From Prorocentrum cordatum (Eukaryota; Sar; Dinophyceae; Prorocentrales; Prorocentraceae), in contig CAUYUJ010004570.1 of assembly GCA_963575745.1 (NCBI GenBank), positions 104,264 to 168,263 of the forward strand: a DNA stretch of 64,000 nt, in the 5' to 3' direction. Positions 1-8,200 of the stretch are shown here, one piece after another (within the stretch, counting starts at the first letter, position 1; each line of letters begins with the position of its first letter). The position numbers and the translations under genes were made by a program. The notes below the pieces were generated by a model. It was given only the letters and a program-made list of their open reading frames with translations, was not told the DNA's origin and did not search any database.

Positions 1-400
1 CCTCCCTCTCCTCCTCCTCCTCCTCCTCTACTCCTTCCTCCTCTCTCCTCCTCCTCTTTCCTCCTCTCCTCCTCCTCATCCTCTTCCCTCCTCCTCCTCC
101 CTCCTTCTCTGTCCCCCCTCCCTCCTTCTCCTCCCTCCTCCGCCTCCTACTTCCCCCCTCCTAATCCTTCCTCCTCCTCCTCCTCCTCCTCCTCCTCCTC
201 TCTCCTCCTCCTCCTCCTCCTCCTACTCCCTCCTCATCCTATCCTCCTCCTCTCCTCCTCCCCCCTCCTCTCCTCCTCCTCCTCCTCCCCTCCTACTCCC
301 CCTAATCCTCCTCCTCCTCTCCTCTCCTCCTCCCTCCTCCTCCTCCTACTCCTCCTCCTCCTCCTCATCCGCTCCTCCTCCTCGGGTGGCCAACCTTTCA
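1..400 (+). repeat. (TCC)n tract
   Basis: Almost pure pyrimidine TCC/CTCC triplets with occasional A and CCC interruptions. It is open at the left window edge. Long open frames here are only homopolymeric Ser, Leu or Pro and are not genes. Confidence 0.95.
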
Positions 401-813
401 TCATGAGGTGCTACCGCCCGATGATGCATCGAGATAGCACTCTTGATGCTGTAGCGTAGGTCTGCGACGGGCCCAGGCCTCCGGACGAAGACAGGACGTG
501 GACAGGCTTGGATGCGGATGTGTCCTCCTCCTCCTCCTCCTCCTCCTCCTCCTCCTCTCCTCCTCCCAGCCTCCTCCTCCCCTCCCCCCTCCTCCTCCTC
601 CTCCTCCTCCTCCCCCTCCTCTCCTCATCCTCCTCCTCCTCCTCCTCCTCCTCCTCCTCCCTCCTCCACCTCCTCCTCCTCCTCCTCCTCCTCCTCCTCC
701 TCCTCCTCCTCCTCCTCCTCCTCATCCGCTTCCTCCTCCTCCGGTGGCCAACCTTTCATCATGAGGTGCTACCGCCCGATGATGCATCGAGATAGCACTC
801 TTGATGCTGTAGC
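363..813 (+). repeat. Direct repeat of ~95 bp flanks around (TCC)n
   Basis: The sequence from about 363 to 457 (CATCCGC, then TCC units, then GGTGGCCAACCTTTCATCAT to GATGCTGTAGCGT) recurs almost unchanged at 721-813. The two copies are about 359 bp apart and each follows a TCC tract (second tract about 519-735). The unit is therefore TCC tract plus unique flank, a small macrosatellite. Confidence 0.85.
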
Positions 814-1815
814 GTGTATTTTCTAGATGCTCTCTTATGCCTGCTCTTGACCAGTCAACTGCTTCATGACCCCTCCTTGACCATATGGAGTCTCACAAAC
901 GGCCCAAGGGTGGGCGTCGGGCTGAGAGCCGTAGCCTGCAATGGTTATGCAGTGCCCTGACCCTGGCCAGGATTACCAATGCCACTACACACAGCGACCT
1001 GCTCTGAAAGCCGTAGTGACCCAAACTTTTGAGGGCCCTGATGTGTATCGACGACATGCCACCACGCGTAATGCACTGCGCTTCGCACAGTTCCAAGGAA
1101 GTCGACGCGCACCACCGCCGACCACCTTTTGGGATTCGCACCGTATGCCTACCCACTGATACCAGAGCCATTCGAATGACCGTTAATATGTCCCAGGCAG
1201 ACCAAACACCAATTTCCAACGCCATTTGGTCCCCACGACGCCTGGAACGGAAATCCAAAAGTCACAATGCCGCTGGACGCCGTCTTGGACTGTCGTTGGT
1301 CCGTCTTGGCCGTCTCGGGGGTCTCTTCGTGACCGCTCGGGGCCTGCTTGGGTCCTCCTGAGCCGACTTGGACACTCCAGTGGTGCTCCAGAACCAGCCT
1401 CCCAGTCCCGGGTTCAGTTGTGTCGAATCAGCTGTGCATGTATTTGTGATTTGTATGTGTTGATACATGTGGTTGTAGATACATAGGTTCAAGAGCACCC
1501 GACGTTAAACTGTCGATGTTCTGGTATGGCATGAGATGTTATGGTAGTCCCGCCGCAGATGCTGCCGCAGATGCCATGTTGTGCCATATCGTGCAATGTC
1601 TTTGTAGTGCTTTGTCGCTGGGCCCTCTCGCAAGCCGACAGCATCAGCCATTCTTCACTGTGTGAAGCAACATGAAATGACAACGCCTTTGGGACTCCCC
1701 CAGGGGGCAGCACGGGATACGTTGGATTTCAAGTCCGCAGTAGCGCCTCCGCATCCTTCAAGCACCGAGCGAATCGAACAAAACAGACCGATGGTACGCG
1801 ACCTTGACACGACGA
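814..1815. other. No gene recognised
   Basis: Mixed-composition sequence without a recognisable gene, tandem repeat or foldback. Short open frames on both strands show no family motif. It may be 3' flank of the PPR gene, whose stop lies at 1816-1818. Confidence 0.5.
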
Positions 1816-2877
1816 TCAGGGATACGGTGGTGACATTTCTTTCGCGACACAGCGCAGCTGCAATATCCTCAGCGTCAGCCTCGCGTGTGCATGGCCGAGC
1901 CCGTCGATGTCGCTGAGGGCCGCATCGCAAGACTGCAGCAGCAACCACTCTTCGGCCGAGCGCAGCTCGCCTCCCAGCCGTGGCGCCGCCGACAGCAGCC
2001 GCGCAAGGCTGGCTATGGCGGGTGCGTGCGCCCGCTGCAGCAGCAGGCGAGCCTCGGCGCTGGCGGGGTCCCAGAGGCCAGGCCCGAACAGGCCCGCTGC
2101 TGCGCACGCGGCCTGCTCGGCGCCCTCGGCCTGGCCCCCGGCGGCGGCCGCCCAGGCGGAGCGCCGCAGCAGCCCGAGCGCGCGGCGCGCAGCTGAGGCA
2201 CTGCCGCCCCGCTCACCGCCGCTGGCCGCCGCGAGGCAGGCGAGCGCGCCGGGCCGCGAGCCCTGCGACAGCAGCAACCTCAGCGCGGCCGCCCAGCGGT
2301 GCGCCCGGGCGCACGAGCTCACGGCCGCACTGCTAGTGGCGGCGGTCGGCTGCAGCGCCCAGACTGGCAGCATCATCAGCAGACGCAGTGCTGCGGCCCA
2401 CTGCTCCCCCGAAGCGCACGCGTGCAGCGCGGAGTTGACCCCCACGACGCTCGGCGGCCCACGCGCCTCCGAGCCACTGGCCAGCAGGAGCAATGCCCAC
2501 TGCCAGCTGCCGCCCTTGGCGCAGGCGCTGATGGCGGCGTTTCGAGAAGTGTGGTTGGCCTCCGGCATCGCGCCCAGGAGCCACAGCGCCAGGCGCCAGA
2601 CGTGACCCTTCTCGCAGGCGCTGATGGCGGCGTTGTAAGCCACGACGTTGGGTGTGGCTCGCTCCCTGCGGGCACGCTCCAACGTTGCCAGCGCCCGCAG
2701 CCACTGGTGGCCCCGCTCGCAGGCGCTGACCACCGCGCCCCAGGAGGCCGCGTCGGGCTGCTGCCGCAGCAAGCGCTGCTCCTCCACGAGCCGCAGCGCG
2801 AGGGGCCACTGCCGGCCCCTGCCGCACGCGCTCACGGCGGCGCCCCAGCTGGCAGCGGTGGGCTCGAGCCGCTGGGC
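1816..2877 (-). CDS. Pentatricopeptide repeat (PPR) protein, 3' exon
   Basis: Encodes the C-terminal part of a PPR-like protein. Successive ~35-residue helical repeats carry the motif seen in dinoflagellate PPR proteins: ASWGAAVSACGRGRQWPLAL, ASWGAVVSACERGHQWLRAL, VAYNAAISACEKGHVWRLAL, then NAAISACAKGGSWQWALLLL and NSALHACASGEQWAAALRLL, with weaker repeats after that. PPR proteins usually bind organellar or nuclear RNA in a sequence-specific way; the target cannot be told from this sequence. The exon starts after an acceptor ending CCCCAG and begins GCCCAG in frame with the upstream exon ending at 3497. The stop is TGA at 1816-1818, after EMSPPYP. GC is very high, unlike the repeats around it. 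Family assignment is firm; the exact 3' end is less so. Confidence 0.8.
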   Translation of the reverse strand, partial: AQRLEPTAASWGAAVSACGRGRQWPLALRLVEEQRLLRQQPDAASWGAVVSACERGHQWLRALATLERARRERATPNVVAYNAAISACEKGHVWRLALWLLGAMPEANHTSRNAAISACAKGGSWQWALLLLASGSEARGPPSVVGVNSALHACASGEQWAAALRLLMMLPVWALQPTAATSSAAVSSCARAHRWAAALRLLLSQGSRPGALACLAAASGGERGGSASAARRALGLLRRSAWAAAAGGQAEGAEQAACAAAGLFGPGLWDPASAEARLLLQRAHAPAIASLARLLSAAPRLGGELRSAEEWLLLQSCDAALSDIDGLGHAHARLTLRILQLRCVAKEMSPPYP

Positions 2878-3496
2878 CTGGGGAAACCACAGGTACGGAG
2901 TCGGGCGCGGCCTAATTATCCGACCCCTAGCAAGCCACCCCCTTCCGTGGCGTCATTCTCGCCTTTCGAGCTCCCTATCGCTACTCCCCCGACCTCTTCC
3001 CAGGGTGCGTTCTGACCAGACGCTCGAGGCGAATCTGGCCGTGGCGACGATGGCCTCCTGGGAGGCCCAGAAAGGCGATAACGAGGGACGGGTCGCTGTA
3101 ATTATCGATACCTCTTTCCTCCTGGGAGGCGGCCCGAGGGTCTGAACTGGATTGGGCCCCAGAAAATCGATCAAAGGGGGTGGGGAGGAGGATGAGGAAG
3201 ATGAGGAGCAGGAGGAGGAGGAGGAGGAGGAGGAGGAGGAGGAGGAGGAGGAGGAGGAGGACGAGGAGGGGGAGGAGGAGGAGGAGGGGGATGTGCCAAA
3301 TCGGCTCACAATCGGTCCTTGGACCCCTGTCGGCTTCCATCCGGTGCAGCCTTTCCGCCCGGCACTGCAGCTCACGGTCCTGGGGCCCGCAAGCGGCCCC
3401 CGGGAACAGGCCTTCGGACCTCGCCTCCCCCCCTTCCTGCTGGCCGGACCCGGTGTGGGGCCACCTCAGACCCCCAGACGGCTCCAGCCCGAGGGC
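2878..3496 (-). other. PPR intron holding a (GGA)n tract
   Basis: GC-AG intron between the two PPR exons. About 3182-3292 is an almost pure GGA tract (plus strand). 3000-3090 resembles a motif near 39050, 43200 and 49830 (CGTGGCGACGAGGGCC-like followed by CAGGAGGCCC), so the intron is made of dispersed repeats. Confidence 0.6.
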
Positions 3497-3680
3497 CTGC
3501 AGGAGGCGGAACACCGCCAGCGCCTGCTCCCAGCGCCCTGCGCGCTCGCACCCGCTGATGGCCGCGTTGAAGAGCACCGCGTCGGCCTGCGCGCCCGGCT
3601 CCCGCAGCAGCCCACCCAGCAGCTGCAGGCCGCACTGCCACGAGCGCTGCCGCCCGAGGCGCGAGACCGCCTTCGTTCGG
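3497..3680 (-). CDS. PPR protein, upstream exon
   Basis: Encodes one clear PPR-type repeat (ADAVLFNAAISGCERAG, then RWEQALAVFRLLQ), preceded by a Leu/Gln-rich helix (WQCGLQLLGGLLREP). The donor is CTGCAG|GC at 3497/3496. Joining it to the acceptor at 2878 gives FRLLQ-AQRLEPTAAS, which continues the repeat register. Both exon ends lie on codon boundaries, so this is a GC-AG intron of about 620 bp. The 5' limit near 3680 is approximate. Earlier exons must exist but were not recognised, so the gene is partial. Confidence 0.65.
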
Positions 3681-3939
3681 CTGGGCGCAAGATAAGGAGC
3701 CCACAAAGGACGTACACGCCCAACTATGTACATGAACACGGCCCCTCGATCCGCGAAACTGGCCGCGTTATACGAACATTTGCGCGCAATGCGTACTCTC
3801 GAAACCAGCGTGGATTCATGTACATGTACGTCCTTCTTTCGCTCCTGAGCAAGAGTGACCCTAGGTCTGAGTGACCTTTGGTGCGCGGCTTGATCGGGGT
3901 CGCGGGCGACCAAACCCACGCGCGCAGGACGCTCAGAGG

Positions 3940-4122
3940 CCCCGCCCAGCTGGGGTCTGAGTAGCTGGGGTCGGAGGATCGCGCCGCATCGGCGACGTCG
4001 GCGAGGCCCCAGCGCCATCGGCGTGGAGAACATCGGGTTCTATATCGAGCCGCATCGCCCATGCATCGGCGATGCGGCGCGACCCTCCGACCCCATCCAC
4101 TCCGACCACATCTAAGAGGCCC
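3940..4122. repeat. TIR-C foldback element, copy 1
   Basis: Begins with CTGGGGTCGGAGGATCGCGC and ends with the inverted complement GGCGCGACCCTCCGACCCC, then a second inverted block (CATCTAAGAGGCC). The middle holds GCATCGGCGAT units. Other copies are at 11773, 38078, 43523 and 48857. No coding capacity; non-autonomous foldback element or MITE. Confidence 0.75.
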
Positions 4123-4129
4123 GGAACGC

Positions 4130-4345
4130 TGCTACAGCCGGACCTAGGCTAGAAGAAAATCCTTCAAGAAATGCCACCCCCCACCAGCCAAACAACAAAG
4201 AACATCCAAGGGTACCCTCCCCATTGTGCACAAAAGCACACCCAACAAACACGACGACCATCATGGCACTCTCTCCGAACCGACCTCGATCTTTTATACC
4301 CCGGTCCGACTGTATTGCATTGCGTTCGGTGATCGGGGGGCCCCC
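4130..4345 (+). repeat. Dispersed repeat R4, copy 1
   Basis: Shares CCTTCAAGAA, GGGTACCCTCCCC, CCTCGATCTT and CGGTCCGACTGTAT(T)GCAT, in this order, with 16630-16885, 18760-18945 and 49258-49445. No inverted ends or coding potential seen. Confidence 0.6.
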
Positions 4346-4625
4346 GTGCTTGGATCGCCGTGGTGGTTGCGAAGGGGATGGGGGGGGTCAGAAGTGCACG
4401 TATGCGAAAGTTTATCTTATCTGGCCAGGCCCAACTTGTAAGTTGGTTACAAGTGCCCCATGTGGCTAAAGATGATGAGGCAACTCCGCCAAGGGGGCTC
4501 CGCCCCCTAATTCGCCCAGATCTGTGCGCCCTTAGGCCACTGAGGGCACGTGCAACCCACTTCTAAGGTGGGTTAGGCAGGATCAAATCCACTTTAGCAT
4601 CCACTTCTAACCCTTCATCCCATCA
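4346..4625. other. No feature recognised
   Basis: Unique-looking sequence with a short local inverted motif (AAGTTGG / CCACTTCTAA...GTGGG). No gene seen. Confidence 0.4.
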
Positions 4626-4762
4626 GACCACCGATGTCACGATTTTTCGTAACGTCGACCCCCAGAGGTTTAGACCCATTCCCCAGGACGGGTTTCTCGT
4701 CCTGGATCGTTTTGTTGACGGTCCCGAGGCCCGGCGAGGGCCCCAGATGCCGAACATGGCAA
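4626..4762 (-). repeat. Dispersed repeat R1, copy 1
   Basis: Minus-strand copy of a ~130-bp repeat whose marks are GGGCCCTCGCCGGGCCTCGG, CCGTCAAAAAACGACT and CCAGACCTCTGGGGTCG. At least ten copies lie in the window in both orientations. No reading frame is conserved between copies. Confidence 0.7.
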
Positions 4763-4979
4763 GAACAAAACAACGTCGTGCGGTTTTCGTTACTCGAGGG
4801 GGTGTGGGCCCTGCAACCACCGCGGCGATCCAAGTAAAGGCCCGCACCCGAGGGCCACTCTGGCAGGGCCCCCCCCCTCCGGCAAGGCCGAGACCTTCGT
4901 GCAGGCGACGGCCCGCGCCGCCGCCTCCGCGGGCATCCCGCCCGCGCCGCATGCCCGCACGACGCGGCCGCCGCGCCCT
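4763..4979 (+). other. GC-rich block, possible exon fragment
   Basis: About 4880-4980 reads GKAETFVQATARAAASAGIP on the plus strand with strong G/C at third positions, as in the recognised exons here. No family match. It lies between R1 and a GGA tract beside the 3' end of the LINE. Confidence 0.25.
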
Positions 4980-5212
4980 CAGGAGGAGGAGGAGGAGGAG
5001 GACGAGGATGAGGACGAGGAGGTGGCGGAGGTGGAGGAGGAGGAGGAGGAGGAGGAGGAGGAGGAGGAGGAGGAGGAGGAGGAGGAGGGAGGAGGAGGGG
5101 GAGGGGGAGGGGGGGAGGGGGAGGAGGAGGAGAAGGAAGGGGAGGGGGGGAGGGGGAAGGAAAAGGGGGAGGGGGAGGAGGAGGAGGAGGAGGAGGAGGA
5201 GGAGGAGGAATG
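4980..5212 (+). repeat. (GGA)n tract at LINE 3' side
   Basis: About 230 bp of GGA/GGGGGA repeats. On the LINE strand it is a TCC tract directly after CATTCCATCCCATTCCATTCC, so it may be the 3' tail of the element or its insertion site. Confidence 0.85.
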
Positions 5213-5277
5213 GAATGGGATGGAATGCCCTCGAAAGGGGGAGTGCACAGCACTAAGGTCTGAACAAATCAGAGAGA

Positions 5278-8200
5278 CTAGCCAGAGTGTCTGGCTTCCT
5301 TCATACGAATTCGGTCCAGGAGGGCCGCCATCCTTTGCTCGTAAGTGGGTACTTCCCTGGAGGCCGAGAGCGCGTCTGGCACCACAGTAAAGTCAGGCAC
5401 GCACTCCGAGGGTGCCGACGCGACCGAGGAGGCGAGCGAAGGGAGTCCAACGCTACGTCCCAAGAGCACCCGTACTCGACGGTTCGGCGGCTTACCCTGG
5501 TAGTAACGTCTTAAAACCTCCTGACCTTTCTTCGTGGGCTTCTCGTCAGGCCTGATACAAGGTTTCGCCAACTTAACGGCACGGCCCTGGGACCAGGCAC
5601 CACATCGTAAACACATCCAGCATCGCTTCTCAGGGGCGTTCGCACTCACGAAAGCCGCGGGGGCCAGTTGATCGAGCCGCAGTCCAGCCGTCACGACGAT
5701 GTGCCCCAAGGGGTCCCTGAGAAGCCTTTTGATGCCAACTGGGATGCCGATGCATCCGTTCAAATCTAATAGAGACTGGCCATCTCCTCCCAACTGCAAG
5801 CATCTCCTGCATTGGTAGCCGAGGGTGGGATGGTTGTGCCAATCGTGTAACTGCTGACGCACCGAGGATGTGTTCCTGCGGCTTGTAGCAACACGAGTCC
5901 ACCTCGGCGTTGCTCCGAACAAGGGCAGCACATGAGAGGCGAGCTTGACAAAGTGTTTAGCCCGCTCCTTTGCAAGCGACAGAGACTGCAGGAAATGAGG
6001 ACCAGCAGAGGGATGAATAGACAGCGCCACCTTCGCATGGAAGTCGACAGCGGCATTAGCAACTGCGAATGCACGCTCCGTCGTATCCAGGGATTCGGCC
6101 TCCTGACTGGAGCGGTGTGCTTTGACGTGGCGTATGCTCTCGATGAAACTCGTTCCTTCCAGCGACTGAGCAAAGAGTCTGGTGCCTGCGAACTTCGACG
6201 ATGCTTTCAGCTGCTGCTCAACGCTGCTCTGAGCAATCTGTATGGCTGACGTGCAGTCGGCAGCAAGAACCGTTTTCCTGTTCGCAATCTGTCCGCTCAG
6301 CGCAATGCCAACGTGCTCCGCCATTGCTGGCGTCTGAGGAAAAGTACCGTGGACCACGCCACGCATCACCGCAACAGGCTCAGGCTGGCCCCCGCTTGCA
6401 GGAAGCACTGCAATGGCCCACGACGCTCGCTGGAGCGCGCGTATTGGGGGCTTAGAGCATGAGCCGTCAGAGGCAAGTCTTAAAGTCTCTTCCCCCGACA
6501 ACTCAAAAATCCTTTCGGGCCACAGGTCCAGCGGGCTGCCAGAAACATCGAAAATCTCAACCCCCGACGAAACAGAAGGTTTTGGCAGCTCGCTGTCCGT
6601 GTACACAAAAATGCCCCTGGTAAATATCTCTAGGTCAAGCTCTGCGCGAGCCGCTTCCATGAACTCCCTAGGGACTTCAGCCTCAGCTCTAGCTCGGGCC
6701 ACGTCCTCTCGGGTGCACTCATATGACCTGTGGTGGAGTGTGTCGACCTGACCGCACGAACAGCGACCGTCAGTCGCGTTACCAGCACGACGACCTCTCT
6801 CATTGGTCCACACTCCATTACATGCACAGCTCCGAATCAAAAACTTGGCTTTCTTGCTTAGCCCCCGAGCCTTCGGCCCCACACGAGATCTAATCAGATC
6901 AAGGGTGGCCCTTTGCCCTGGGGGGTGACCTAAGCTACTGGCTAATTTCATCTCTTGCTCGCGCTGAATTCCTACCTCGAGCTGCTCGGCTAGGAGGGCA
7001 GGCGGGGTTTGATCCACAAGGATCTGCAGCCCGTTGTGGTCGCACCACTCCAGTAGGCCCCTGGCCCCCCAGCCCGCCCTTGAGAGCACTAGCACCGCGC
7101 GAACCAAAGGCCCCCTCGAGATACTCCACGGGCCAGCCTCCAGAGGCCTCGCCGCGTCCCAGGGCCGCAGCAGCTCCCCACGACTGGCTAGTGCTCTCAG
7201 GGGCTGCGTTGTCGCAAACCAGATCATTCTGCGCCATTGAAGGGCTGGGGCAACTGCAAGTTTGAAACTGCGGTCCCCCAACACAGCTAACTTAGCCGAC
7301 AGAGGCGCCCCTCCGTGGGCAGGCGAAAAAGCGCAGCTCTGCAGTCTTTGGTGTGACTTCCACTCACTGAGGCTTAAGCCAGTGACCTCAGCTCCGAAAC
7401 TGCTGGCTGATGGACCCCCAGCCCCAAAAACCTTGGCAAGCGGGGCCTCCTTGTCACCACCACGAAAAGCTCTTCTAAAACGCTTGACTTTTCTAAGCCT
7501 AAGACGCGCAGCTGCAAACCCACCCTTCTGTTTCGGCCTGGCTCCACGAGCGGATCTCTTGATGCCTGCCGTCTCATCCACCCCCAGGTAGGTGACGCTG
7601 TCCTTGAGCACGTCCAGGTTGACCCCGACCTCCTGGCAGATGGCCTTGCCAAGCTCCTTCGACGAGGCAATCAAGGCTACCTTGTCTACGTTCAGCGTTG
7701 CGTTGATGGAGCTCGGCATAGCTCGGAACTCCGTGAACGACTTCACTGCAACACCTTTCGCACTATCAAATGAGAACGAAGAATTGCCAGTCGCAGTGTC
7801 GTCTATGTAGTTCAGCATGGTGACTGTGGGACATCGACTGAGAAAAGCATCCATTTCGGCCACTGAGCGAACCTTTACCGCAAAATCTGCAAATCCATCG
7901 CCAGCTGGGGGGCCATGTTCAGCGCACAGTGGAACCAGCGAGTGATGTCGGCCGCAGCGAATAATTCGTGGTGTACTCCATGCGTTGTACACAAGCTTCA
8001 GCCAACATGTGGGGGTGCCCACTCGAATACATTTCTCTCGCAACAACGGCAAGGGAATCGATTCATCATACTTGGACCAATCAATCACCCATAACGCTGA
8101 GTGAAGGGAGTCAGTCTGGTTCGCTTCTGCTCGTGCTGCTTGAAGCCATGCGCAGTCAATCGCTGGCCTGCCCCTAGAAGCACCCCAGAACTTTCGCTCC

